DNA from: Colocasia esculenta
Taxonomy: Eukaryota; Streptophyta; Magnoliopsida; Alismatales; Araceae
DNA: 64,000 nt
NCBI GenBank assembly: GCA_014218235.1
Contig: CM024755.1
Span: forward strand, 102,156,948 to 102,220,947
Reading direction: 5' to 3'
Shown one piece after another: positions 21,726 to 31,642 of the stretch. How positions within the stretch are numbered: position 1 is the stretch's first letter; every line of letters starts with the position of its first letter. The notes under the pieces were generated by a model. It searched no databases. It saw only the letters and a program-made list of their open reading frames with translations, and had not been told where the DNA came from. The translations under genes were made by a program, and so were the position numbers.

Positions 21726-21950
21726 TCAAAAAATAAAGAGAGGAGAAATTTCTAGTGAAATAGAGTCCGCCTCACTCAGAAAGATATAGTAAGAGTCTGA
21801 GACAAATACTTGAGCAGAAGGAAGATGTTTCAGATGGAGTAGAGCCTCAATCTCACGATATACATCTATGTACGTTGAGTCATTTGAATTTGAAGCTGTG
21901 AAAACTGTGAAATCATCCAATACAGGCACTTGCTGTGACGACTCGGGAAG
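21726..21950 (-). pseudogene. possible antisense ORF remnant in E1
   Basis: The minus strand is open for about 67 residues, including PVLDDFTVFTASNSND, IDVYREIEALLHLKHLP and FVSDSYYIFLSEADS. Composition is protein-like. It sits between the TTAGCC array and the GCCAGAAAGGC array, exactly where E2 has its antisense candidate gene (41196-42205). I see no clear residue-level similarity to E2's exons. Antisense genes downstream of pol are known in some Tat-clade elements; that this is one is inference. Confidence 0.35.
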
Positions 21951-22009
21951 AGTATGCTACTCAAGCAACAATGACATGAAAGAAATTCAAGTTATGTGCC
22001 ATGCCTAAA

Positions 22010-22565
22010 AGATGAGCTTCCAAGAAGAAGTTGGAATCAAGCCATTGAGCAAAGCCAGAAAGGCACGCCTCATCAGCAGAATATCCCATCGAATCCTGAG
22101 TAAAGCCAGAAAGGCAAGATTCAAGATGAAGGTGTCAAATCAAATCCCAAGCAAAGCCAAAAAGGCAAGTCTCGGGAGAGAGTTATCGAATCAGGTTGAA
22201 GAGCAAAGCCAGAAAGGCAGGCCTCATCGACCAAATGTCAAATCAGGCCGTTGAGTAAAGCCCGAAAGGCAAGTCTCAGCAGTCGATACTCCAATCCAAT
22301 CCTGAGCAAAGTCAGAAAGACAAGCCTCAGGAGGAAAGCCTCAAGTCAAGCCGTTGAGCGAAGCCAGAAAGACGGGTCTCATAGGTAAAATCTCCCATGA
22401 AATCCTGAACAAAGTCAGAAAGACAAGATTCAGAAGGAAGATATCAAAAACAAGTCCCCGAGCAAAGCTCTGAAGGCAAGTCTCGAAAGAAAGACGACAA
22501 AATCAAACCCTGAACAAAGTCAGGCTGAAGAAAAACTGAAGACAACTCCAAGCAAAGCCATATCA
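22010..22565 (+). repeat. E1 hairpin array, GAGC-AAA-GCC-AGAAA-GGC type
   Basis: About ten units, for example CCTGAG-CAAA-GTC-AGAAA followed by GAC-AAGC-CTCAGG, and CTGAAC-AAA-GTC-AGAAA followed by GAC-AAGATTCAG. Inner stems alternate GCC/GGC and GTC/GAC, and outer arms covary. The matching array in E2 is 42305-42605. Confidence 0.78.
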
Positions 22566-22864
22566 ATAAAACTCAGTCGTAGAGTTGACTTGGTGGAGCG
22601 AGTACATGTCACTTCTCTGAAGTGATGTGCGCTCTCCTGAGTCCTCTCCTGAGAACTACTGAGCCGAAAAATATTCAAGAAATATAAACCAATGGCTCAG
22701 CGCAAGATGCATGATAGAGCTGTTCGTCGGCCCAAACTACAACAGACTGTTGTTCGAAATCGCTGACGACGCCGCATAAATGTTAAAGCGCATGAACTAT
22801 AGCCGTGGTCTTTGACCCAGTTTTCCACCATGTCATTGAGACTAAGGATAAAGTTTGAGGAATG

Positions 22865-22918
22865 CACGGGACGTCCACCTTCACCTTCGGCTTCGGCACA
22901 CATCCCGTGGGGGGCATT
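22865..22918 (+). promoter_or_regulatory. E1 polypurine tract in a stem-loop
   Basis: GTGGGGGGC ends three bases plus TTT before the LTR. Its first GTG belongs to TCCCGTG (22903-22909), which pairs with CACGGGA at 22865-22871. CTTCGGCTTCGGC lies in the loop. E2 has the same arrangement at 42803-42856. Confidence 0.75.
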
Positions 22919-23584
22919 TGTTGGATGAAAATTTTCTCATGCAAATAAAATACTTGTTTTAAATATCTAGAACAAGTGCACGAGGAGAAAGAAAAATTTA
23001 TCCAAAATTCTGGATGAAAATAATCCTCAAACCCATTTGTTCAGAAATTTCGGAACGAGTGAAAGATAGAAAATCGTTCCTCTGAATTTTCAAAATGGGT
23101 AAAACAGCAGAAAACAGAAATAAATTTCTGCGTATGGTCGAATTTCGGATGAGAGTCATCCCGAGGAAAATTGGGGCTGAAATCATGCAAACCCCGATAT
23201 GCTCGGACTAAAATCTCCACCGATCGATCATTTCAAGTATTCGGAATGAATACGAGAGAGGGAAAAATATCTATCCATGGCCCGAATAAAAGATATCCCT
23301 TGAATTTTTTTTTAGAAATTTCGGAATGGGTGAACTGAACAAAGTCATTTATTTCTGATTTTCTGAAATAAACTAAGTACAAAAAAGAAAAAAAAATATT
23401 TTTGTGCGCCGAAGAGAAGTAAATCTCATGTTTCCAGGATGTCCGAAATTAAATCCCATGTTTCCAGAATTAAATGTCCCAATAATATCCTACGTGGCCT
23501 CGTATTTAAAATATGCGAAGAACGGTCAAAATACCCATGACAGCAGGAAATGACATGTTCTTCCGCCAGAAAGGAATCCCCACG
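22919..23584 (+). mobile_element. E1 second LTR, part 1
   Basis: It matches 6846-7510 with a few substitutions and stops exactly at the hAT target site TCCCCACG (23577-23584). It continues at 47299. Confidence 0.92.
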
Positions 23585-23599
23585 CATGGAAGGAAGAAT

Positions 23600-23905
23600 C
23601 GCCGGGATCGAGCTAGAATCGCTCGATCCCAGATCGGATCGACCCCCCAAGGGTCGATTCCCCCTTGAAGAACCCCAAAACCCCACATTTCCGGCTGGAT
23701 CGACCCAACTCAGTAGGATCTGAGTTGGATCGCTCGAGTCGAACCGGGATCGAGCGATCTCGGCTCGATTCAGTCGATCCGGCCGGGTTCAGTTCAAATT
23801 TGAACTTAAGGCGCCGGATCGACCCTTATCGGGTCGAATCGATCGATCCGACCCGATAAGGGTCGATCCCGATCGATCCGAGGTCGATCCCCTTATTTCT
23901 GCCCC
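23600..23905. repeat. hAT left subterminal GATCGA-rich repeats
   Basis: At least fifteen GATCGA, GATCGG or CGATCC words in both orientations, some forming longer palindromes such as GATCGATCCGACCCGATAAG. Known hAT transposases bind subterminal repeats; binding here is inferred. Confidence 0.7.
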
Positions 23906-23994
23906 TTCCCACCCGAGGACACCAAAAGATGCAGGTTTTGGTGTCCTAGGAAGGAAGGAAGGTGCTCCCCCTCCCCCCCCAGCTCGGGCTACCT

Positions 23995-24135
23995 CCTCCA
24001 CCGCCGCCGCCGGCCTCCTCCACCGCCGTCGGCGTCCTCCCCAGCCGGCCTCCTCCTCCTCCTCTTCTTCTTCTTGTTCTTCTTCTTCTTCTTCTTCTTC
24101 TTCTTCCTCTTCTCCTTCCTCTTCTACTTTTTCTT
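23995..24135. repeat. CCG/CCT and CTT microsatellites in the hAT 5' region
   Basis: Low-complexity CCGCCG, CCTCCT and CTTCTT runs, probably 5' UTR. Open frames on both strands across it are repeat artefacts. Confidence 0.85.
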
Positions 24136-24649
24136 CTAAACCCTATCTTCTCTTTCAAGTTTGAAAGAGGTTAGAAGGAGCACATCCAAGGGAGATTTTC
24201 TTGAGTAGATCTCAAGAGATCTTACTCAAGCAAGGAAGAAGTTGTTCTTCTTAAGGTATATTTCATTTTTAATTTCGAAATTCAGTTATAAATTCTGAAA
24301 AAAATGAAAACACATGTACACATGTTTAATCTTCTTATATCTTCTTATTCTTCCCTTACATTTTGTCAATTAGACAAAATCTCCAAATTTCACCCTAATT
24401 GGCTAATTAGGGTTTGATATTTGGGGCTTATGTTGTATTAGCACAATTAGAGATCAATTAAGTGTTCCAATCACTTAATTGACTTAATCATGCCTTTCTA
24501 TGATAATGGAACTATTTCATTTCGGGAAATTAGAGAAAATCTCTAAATTTCACCCTAATTAGGGTTAATATTAGATGTAATTATGTTTATAATTGTACAC
24601 TTACACATGAATGTGTTTGTATTCTTAATTTGTTATAGGATTAGCAAGT

Positions 24650-25012
24650 ATGGCTGATGAGGGACACGAGGAAGAGCAACCACAAGTAGACATTGGATGG
24701 AAACACGGTGTCCTTATTGATGCTGCCTCTAAGAGAGTGCGGTGTAACCACTGTGGTAAGGAAATGAATGGAGGTGTATACCGCCTAAAACAACACATTG
24801 CAAGCATTGGAACAAATGTACTAAAATGCAAGCATTGTCCACGGGAGTTAGTGAATGAGATGAAAGACTACATGGTTGGAAGACAACAACAAAGAGGCAT
24901 ACGTATTCAACATCAACAAGAACTGCATGAAGAGATTTCTGGGAAGGGAAAAAGTAAGGCAGCTACAAGAACTGTTGATGTTGAGGACACAGATGATACA
25001 GATTATGAGGAT
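24650..25012 (+). pseudogene. hAT transposase, N-terminal BED zinc-finger segment
   Basis: The ATG at 24650 follows an intron-like AT-rich stretch with a TTGTTATAG acceptor just upstream. The product starts MADEGHEEEQPQVDIGWKHG. Residues about 29-65 form a BED-type finger: CNHC, then YRLKQHIAS and KCKHCP. BED fingers bind the transposon ends. The frame continues to an acidic linker (VEDTDDTDYEDLSP), where a MITE has inserted at 25021. Removing the MITE and one target copy leads in frame into NEREWREGLRQSRRAAML, so this and the next segments were one gene. Called a pseudogene because of the insertion and downstream stops. Confidence 0.85.
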
Positions 25013-25318
25013 CTCTCACCCATGGTTTGCCGAGTCGGAATCGGAAGGCGAATCGGGTTGCTCCTGATTCGCTCCGATTCCCCCCGAATCGGTCCGAATC
25101 GGACCGATTCGCATGGGTATATTATATATATATATAATATGATATATATATATTGCAGATATATTATATGTATTACATATATGATATATATATATATTTA
25201 TATATATATAAAGGGAATCGGGGCGAATCAGGCGAATCAGGGATCGGGTTTCCCCTGATCCGCTCCGATTCGGGGAATCGGGCCGATTCGCCCCGCCATG
25301 ACAAACCATGCTCTCACC
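25013..25318. mobile_element. 290-bp hAT-type MITE with 8-bp target duplication
   Basis: The element is 25021-25310, flanked by CTCTCACC at 25013-25020 and 25311-25318. The ends are CATGGTTTGCC and, inverted, CATGGTTTGTC. GAATCGG/CCGATTC words fill both subterminal parts and the middle is AT-only (25120-25215). An eight-base duplication with short terminal repeats points to hAT; it has no coding capacity. Its words differ from those of the host hAT, so a different transposase probably moved it. Confidence 0.92.
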
Positions 25319-26643
25319 TAATGAGAGAGAATGGCGAGAAGGACTACGGCAGAGTCGGCGTGCTGCCATGTTGGAAAGTGACATGCGGAGGTTCCATAGT
25401 ACAAGAGAAGGATCATCATCAGGGGCTAGTGTCACACGACCACCGGCACCACCTATCAGGAGAGGTGGTTCAATGAGGGGAACGGGACCAACTAGTGGGG
25501 TTGACACAATTTTGGGAAGGAAATCTTCATCAAAATAGCCTAGCATAAAGCATGCAATGAAAGGGGTAAAGGCCACAGTTGCTTCCGCTAAACATGCAGT
25601 TAAAAACATTGTAAAATGGTTTTTGCATGCAGGGGTCCCAGCCCATACAGCATCTAGTCCTTATTTCCAAATGATGATAGATTCAGTTGGTGAGGCAGGC
25701 CCAGGTTTGAAAGCTCCTATACCAAAGGAGATTTATGGCAAATATCTTGAAGAGGAATTGACTGAGATAAAGGATTGGGTGGCGTCATTCAAAGATATAT
25801 GGATGGCAAGAGGTTGTACTCTTATGTGTGATGGATGGACGGGAACAACAAGAAGGTCCATGATTAACTTTCTTGTATATTGCAGTGAGGGTACAGTGTT
25901 CATGAAATCTATAGATGCAAGTGGGCAAATAAAAAATGCAGATTACTTGTTTAGGCTCATGGATGAGATGATTGATGAAATTGGCAAGGAACATGTAGTC
26001 CAAGTTGTCACTGATAATGAAGCTAGTTACAAGGCAGCTGGAAGAAAATTGATGGCAAAACGACATCATCTTTATTGGGTCCCTTGTGCAGCCCACTCCT
26101 TAGACTTAATGATGGAGGATATTGGCAAAGACAAACATGTGCATGACTTGGTGTCCAAGTCGCAAATGATTACTACTTTTATTTATGGACACAATAGAAT
26201 CTTACATATGATGAGAGAGTGCACAGATGGACATGACATAATTCGTCCTGGCCCAACAAGATTTGCCTCACAATTTATTGCATTGGAGAGTCTGCATCAG
26301 TTTAGACATGAGTTGGGCACTCTCATACACAGTTCCGAGTACTTGGCACATGTGGCTACATTGAGAGAGGAATCCAGAGATGTGGCACATGAGATTTCTT
26401 GCTTGGTCAGTGACCATCGTTTTTGGGAGAAAATCCACTATTATTTGAAGCTAATAGAGCCTCTAGTACAGGTGCTGAGGATGGTTGATGGAGAGGACAA
26501 GAATGACATGGGTTACTTATATGAGGCTATGGATAAAGCCAAGGAAAGGTTGAGAGAGAAGCATCCGCAAGCATATAAAAAATGGTGGAAGATTATTGAT
26601 GCAAGATGGGAGTCAACACTCCACCATGATTTACATGCAGCAG
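25319..26643 (+). pseudogene. hAT transposase, DUF659 and catalytic core
   Basis: The frame starts NEREWREGLRQSRRAAML and runs to a splice donor at 26643/26644 (GCAG then GTAAAT). A single TAG at 25536-25538 interrupts it between GRKSSSK and PSIKHAMKG. Downstream, HAVKNIVKWFLHAGVPAH and ASSPYFQMMIDSV are the start of the DUF659 region. ARGCTLMCDGWTG provides the first catalytic Asp in the CDGWT motif of hAT enzymes, and VVTDNEASYKAAG the second. HHLYWVPCAAHSLDLMMEDI is the CAAHxLxL motif, and GPTRFASQFIALESL belongs to the insertion domain. The core looks otherwise undamaged, so decay is recent or the stop is occasionally read through. Confidence 0.85.
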
Positions 26644-26727
26644 GTAAATGTATTATATCTTATTGTGCATATTTCTTATTAGCATGAGTTGAATTTCTAA
26701 CTTACTACACATGTTTTGTATATATAG

Positions 26728-26858
26728 GGTATTTCTTTAACCCTAGGCATCAATATAGTGATTCCCCTCACAATGATGGTGAGGTGCTCCAGGGGACAAT
26801 CAATGTCATCGGGAGATTATCTAGGAGCATGGACGAAAGAATAGATGCTATGATAGAG
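26728..26858 (+). pseudogene. hAT transposase, third segment
   Basis: After an 84-bp intron (26644-26727, GT...ATATAG) the frame reads YFFNPRHQYSDSPHNDGEVL, then NVIGRLSRSMDERIDAMIE. AAGYFFNP is a standard hAT motif after the intron. The segment ends at a GT donor (26859-26860); E2 inserted only six bases into the following intron. Confidence 0.75.
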
Positions 26859-26924
26859 GTACGGCTGTTGACACAAAAAAAATGTTGTGCCAGTCCCACA
26901 TTAATTCCCAATTCCCAGAAATTC

Positions 26925-27160
26925 CCCTCCCTTAACCGATGGAACCACCATCGGTTAAGGGGAATTCCCTTTAAAAAAAAAAAAAAAAAGAGAGAGAAAA
27001 CCCCCAACCGATGGTACTACCATCGGTTAAGGGGATTTTTCCCCTTAACCGATGGGACTACCATCGGTTGAGGGGTTTTAACCCTCTAACCGATGGTACC
27101 CCCATCGGTTAAAGGGAATTTTCCCTCTAACCGATGGGACTCCCATCGATTAAAGGGAGC
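26925..27160. repeat. E2 U3 palindrome array (AACCGATGG/CCATCGGTT)
   Basis: Five inverted repeats of the type TTAACCGATGG-NNN-CCATCGGTTAA with loops of two to four bases, separated by G- or A-rich spacers. It ends about 35 bp before the TATA box. The 3' LTR copy is 42920-43145. Confidence 0.92.
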
Positions 27161-27194
27161 CCCACTCCCACGCATGTAAGGGGGGGCCTTCCCC

Positions 27195-27203
27195 TATAAA
27201 AGG
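27195..27203 (+). promoter_or_regulatory. E2 LTR TATA box
   Basis: TATAAAAGG in CCTTCCCCTATAAAAGGCAC. Counterparts are at 43184-43192 (3' LTR) and 56979-56987 (E3). Confidence 0.8.
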
Positions 27204-27569
27204 CACCCCATCCCCCCATTCTAAAAGAGGCCAACCCCCCCATAAGGAGCTACAGCCCTCTTCTCAAAGTGCTGTCCCCCATTTTCTGAAATCCCGAAAG
27301 AATAGAAAAATCCCAAATTCTCAAAGCTTCCCGATCTCCTCCTCAAGCTCCCCTCTTGTGTGAAAGTACCAAATCTCCCCCCGAGCATTGAGAAGTTGTT
27401 CGTATACGGCATCGGCAAACTTCATCGGCTAAAAGTCCGCAATAGCGGCACCGGCCCTCACGGGCTATAGGTTCTAAATATCGTCCATTCCGGATATATG
27501 GTATTTTAGATACCTTTGTAATTCATGCCACCTCCCATCGAGTTTTAAACTCTCCGGGATGGTGTGTTT

Positions 27570-28070
27570 GTGCTATATGCATATGTTTCTTAGAGGAGAC
27601 TCTGCCCAAGTGAAGATTCTGCTCGAGAACGTATTCATATATTCACAGATTCGTATTTTTATATATATGCTTCTTAGAGGAAACTCTGCCCAAGTGGAGA
27701 TTCAACCTAAGAACATATCTATAAATTTCAAATCTGTGTTTATATTGATATGTTTCTTAGAGGAGATTCTGCCCAAGGGGAGATTCTGCCCAAGAACATG
27801 TTTGTATATTCACAAATTTGTATTTTTTATATGTATGTTTCCTAGAGGAAACTCTGCCCAAGTGGAGATTCCGCCTAAGAACATATCTATAAAATTCAAA
27901 TTTGTGCCTATACACATGTGTTTCTTGAAAGGAAGCTCTGCCCATGTCAGAGTTTTCCCTCTAAAAACATATCAATATAATCACAAACTTTGTATTCATA
28001 TACATGTCTTCCCAAGAGGAAACTCTGCCCAAATGGAGTCTCCGCCCACAAACATGTCTATATAATCATA
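27570..28070 (+). repeat. E2 U5 repeats of about 85 bp with GNRA-capped mini-stems
   Basis: Six to seven units carry AGAG-GAGA-CTCT or AGAG-GAAA-CTCT, then GCCCAAGTGGAGATTC and GAACATAT. The four-base loops seen are GAGA and GAAA, both GNRA, and one stem has a G-T wobble (AGAG-GAGA-TTCT). Counterparts at 43559-44060 and 57362-57850. Confidence 0.8.
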
Positions 28071-29074
28071 AATTCGCAATTATATGCGTATGCTTCTCAA
28101 AAGGGATTTTGCATATGCAGATGGTACCTTTTGCCGGATACTCCATTCAAATAGAGATACCGGTGAGAAAATATGCGTAAACTGTAAATTTATGATCATA
28201 CACACATACTTTCTTAAGGGCAAAATCCCTCCGGGCAAAGATTCTCTAAGGACACATGGATATAAGTACATGTTCATATGGATATATCTCCGTGAAGGCA
28301 TTCCGCATAGGCAGAAACTCTGCCAAGATAAATTTATGAAAATTGTGTTGATATACACACATCCAAAGAAACAGGGGACAAGACCCGAACTGTGCTCAGA
28401 TACTCCAAAGAGCAGCACGAATGCATACTCACAAGAACTGTGTTCATATGGACAGTTTCCAGAAAGGAACTTCAAATTGACAAGAACATCCATGGAGATA
28501 TGTGCATACATTCTTCAAAAAAATCATACTCATACAAGTAAAGAAAAGTGAATGATGAATGAATGAAACGATGAACGAGGAGAAAGGAAATTCTGCCTCA
28601 ATTCAGACTTCATTTAAACAACTCGGACTTCATTTGAAAGAAGGGTGTTGTAAAAAAATATCACGTCATAAAAAAAAAAAAAGGTTGAAGTAGCAACTCT
28701 TCCAATACAGGAATGCTACTTCTAATCATGACTTCCCCCAAGTTCAGAATCAAATGCACGGGTATACACCCGTCTGCAATAATAATCCTCCGGTTTTCCA
28801 AAATAAAACCTTCAAACAACCTAAAAGAAGAGGAGGGAGACCCCAAATGGGTTCATGGAAATATATCCGTTCCCTTCTTAAAAGCCGTATCTCGGACTCC
28901 ACAAAGGACAGTCTTTTCAAAATGAAACACTCAAGGCAAAAGCATTTCAAAAATAACTAAAAGAAAGATGATACATCATGACCAGGATTTTCTAAAAAAA
29001 AGTGTATATTGTCTCATCCTTGCTATGAATGGTATTCGGGTTAAAACTGGTATTAAATAATGCCAAGAGTCTTA

Positions 29075-29347
29075 ACTCGATGTAAATATAACGTCGATTC
29101 TGATCGATGGAGACAGAGGTCCAGCACATGTTACCCTAATCATCTGATGAGTATAGATACGGGACTCAAGAAGTTCAGATTAAAAAACGGCGCACCCTAG
29201 TCGCCCGTCACACGGGCATCCCCGTCCATTTCATGGACAACCCAGTCATCCGTCACACGGATACCTCCGTCCATTTCATGGACACCCAATATTTCTCCTC
29301 CGTATTGCGCGGATTCTCCTCTGTCTGTTAGACAGACTGGCACGCCC
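29075..29347 (+). promoter_or_regulatory. conserved LTR block with PBS-like motif, E2 copy
   Basis: CTCGATGTAAAT and TCGATGG, GTCCAGCACA, then GTCTGTTAGACAGAC and TGGCACGCCC at 29338-29347. The block also has GTCACACGG/CCGTCCAT repeats (CCCGTCACACGGGC palindrome at 29200-29213). The true PBS starts 147 bases later. Confidence 0.85.
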
Positions 29348-29484
29348 CGCAAATCATGATACACGAATCAAAGCACGTGAAATAAATGAATACCCAAATG
29401 AAATGAATACATGAACCAGATAAAACGAAATGAGCAATTCAAAATCAAATGAACGATCGATGATATTTTTCCCGTGTCAACAAC

Positions 29485-29502
29485 TGGCACGCCCGGTGGG
29501 AC
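29485..29502 (+). promoter_or_regulatory. E2 primer binding site
   Basis: TGGCACGCCCGGTGGGAC two bases after the LTR end, identical over these 18 bases to the E1 and E3 PBS. Complementary to a tRNA 3' end that I did not assign. Confidence 0.85.
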
Positions 29503-29549
29503 CTCTTCTCACCATTCATAGCAAAGGATGAGACATACGTATATTTTTC

Positions 29550-29744
29550 ATGAAAGTCCTAATACTGATATTTTCCCTTAAAGGTACAAACAAAAAGGCA
29601 AATCATAAGCTGTTGAAGATGGCCGTCACTTATAGACCACTCGCCATCAACAATCATGCCAGGTTCGGTTACCAGGCGACTCCGATCATATTTGGGGATT
29701 TTTCCAACAATTGTCGGATGACTCGGATCCCTTCCGGCCTATGA
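29550..29744 (+). pseudogene. short leader ORF in E2
   Basis: It contains MAVTYRPLAINNHAR, shared with E3 (MAVTYGPLAINNHAR). E2 has about 70 extra bases after CATGCCAG (29661-29730) that E3 lacks, and the frame ends inside them. In E3 the frame instead runs on through VPAYEEDAAQKPLSNKSTRK. Function unknown. Confidence 0.4.
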
Positions 29745-29929
29745 AGAAGATGCTGCTCAAAAGCCTCTCTCCAACAAGTTAACAAGGAAGATCCACGAGA
29801 GCTGTGGGCAAGCCAAAGCTCGTCCTGTTATTATCAGCAGGGGGCATCCGAATGCTCTCCGAAGGTAATACTAATAAAGGGGATCAGCCTAACTCTGGCC
29901 AACAACATTTATTGGCTATGAGCCTAGGC

Positions 29930-30520
29930 AGGTCATGCCCAATCCAAATTCAAAACCATATCCAAACTCAAGCTCATGACCAGCCAGCCATCGAGGCAGG
30001 TCATGTCTAATCCAAATTCAAAACCATATCCAAACTCAAGCTCATGACCAGCCAGCCATCGAGGCAGGTCATGTCCAATCCAAATTCAAAACCATATCCA
30101 AACTCAAGCTCATGACTAGCCAGCCATCGAGGCAGGTCATGTCCAATCCAAATTCAAAACCATATCCAAACTCAAGCTCATGACCAGCCAGCCATCGAGG
30201 CAGGTCATGTCCAATCCAAATTCAAAACCATATCCAAACTCAAGCTCATGACCAGCAAGCCATCGAGGCAGGTCATGTCCAATCCAAATTCAAAACCATA
30301 TCCAAACTCAAGCTCATGACCAGCAAGCCATCAAGGCAGGTCATGTCCAATCCAAATTCAAAACCATACCCAAATTCAAGCTCATGACCAGCAAGCCATC
30401 AAGGCGGGTCATGTCCAATCCAAATTCAAAGCCGTATCCAAACTCAAGTTCATGACCAGCAAGCCATCAAGGCAGGTCATGTCCAATCTCAAATTCAAAT
30501 TCCAGACCATATGCAATCCC
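29930..30520 (+). repeat. E2 leader hairpin array, about eight 68-bp units
   Basis: Each unit has CATGACC-AGCAA-GCC-ATCAA followed by GGC-A-GGTCATG, then a linker CCAATCCAAATTCAAAACC. The outer stem is seven bases and the inner stem GCC/GGC. This is the same geometry as the 3' arrays, where the inner stem is ACC/GGT. E3 has about twelve units. Confidence 0.9.
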
Positions 30521-30828
30521 AAAATACGTTAAAACCAAATATAGCCACAAACCATCAGGGTAGGCTGAATCCAAAATCCAAACTTAAATCCTAAAATCAA
30601 GACCACAAAACCTCAATGGTAGACTCCATCAAATTCTCATACCATACCTTTGACCCGAAAAAAAAGAAGGGATAGCCATTTAGCAAGACTAAGTCAACCC
30701 AAATCTGGACTTTTTCAGTCCAGACAATTTCCTTCAAAATCATACTTTCTGTCTCTACAACAAGGACAAAACAAAATCATAAAAGTAAAAGGCTATCAGC
30801 TGCCACCTCAAGATCCGGCAAATCCATC

Positions 30829-31218
30829 ATGATCAAAGGTCTGCAGGTACGGCTCGACGGAAGCCAACCTATCACCCTGCGAGATAGGTATGTTCCTACA
30901 ATCCCAACCTCAAACCGCTTCTCAGTTTTGCGGCGGTTTCAAGGAGAATCAGGAGATCCCAAGAAGGAAGCCGATGTCAAGCAAAAGACCCAGCACTCTC
31001 CCAGGTTCAAACAAATCTGGATTCCCAAAAAAAAGGGAAGGAAGCCCATAAACTCAAGAAGACTCAAGCAAATATATCAAAGGTGTTTAGTAAGAGAAGC
31101 AACGCCAAATATGCTTCCCTTCAACATATTGAGCTCAAGCACCATCATGGGTAAAAAGAAAAAAAAATATACAAGAAGTCAATCTATACTTCTCAAGGCT
31201 CGGAGAATACCCGAATAG
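30829..31218 (+). CDS. E2 ORF upstream of gag, function unknown
   Basis: 129 residues starting MIKGLQVRLDGSQPITLRDR. It is basic in the C-terminal half (KKKGRKPINSRRLKQI). E3 (about 60826-61210) and E1 (15296-15533) carry homologous sequence, so it is a conserved part of this lineage. Tat and Ogre elements are known to have an additional ORF before gag; I infer it corresponds to that. The ATG at 30829 is not certain, because E3 has GTG there. I see no enzymatic motif. Confidence 0.5.
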   Translation: MIKGLQVRLDGSQPITLRDRYVPTIPTSNRFSVLRRFQGESGDPKKEADVKQKTQHSPRFKQIWIPKKKGRKPINSRRLKQIYQRCLVREATPNMLPFNILSSSTIMGKKKKKYTRSQSILLKARRIPE

Positions 31219-31642
31219 TCAAAGAAAATCCAACTCAGTAATTCAAATCTCGCATATCGGCCTTCAACCGTATACGGCGAGTTTCAATATTTGATGGGCT
31301 GGGGGCAATTCCTAACGCCAGTACCCGTCCGTCAAAAAGACGACGTGTTACTTGAGCAGCTGAGGAAAAACCCAAGCTTATAATCTTCTCATGCTATGCC
31401 GCCGGGAATGACTCTAGCGAACCAGCTGAACAAATCGCTGAAGCCACTTCAATCCTGCTGAAGCCATCAGGTAATTTGCCAGAAGAAACCGCCAGCCCGG
31501 CGGACAAGCTGAAGCACCTGGTCAAGTTCTCCCTCGTATTGATATTTAACACGAGGGAATTCAAATCCCCTTCTTCGAAGAAACAAATATTCAAGTCGAA
31601 GAAGGTGGGCCTTCAACTTCAAACATCAATCCCATCATCGAC

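Larger units (their letters stand above)
26866..29482 (+). mobile_element. E2 5' LTR
   Basis: It starts TGTTGACAC and ends GTGTCAACA, perfectly inverted for nine bases. TATAAAAGG is at 27195-27203, after a palindrome array. About 2.3 kb follows the TATA box and holds tandem repeats and the conserved PBS-like block. Open frames here (27559-28065 and 28080-28551) are repeat artefacts shared with the other LTRs. Confidence 0.95.

Noticed and set aside
24045..24174. Leucine/proline-rich and arginine-rich peptides
   Set aside because: CTT/CCT microsatellite translated on both strands, upstream of the transposase ATG.
29200..29290. GTCACACGG repeats as a separate regulatory array
   Set aside because: Only two or three copies, within the conserved LTR block; described there instead.
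29930..30520. Regular repeats with spacers resembling a CRISPR array
   Set aside because: The spacers are also repeated, the genome is plant, and the units lie in a retrotransposon leader.
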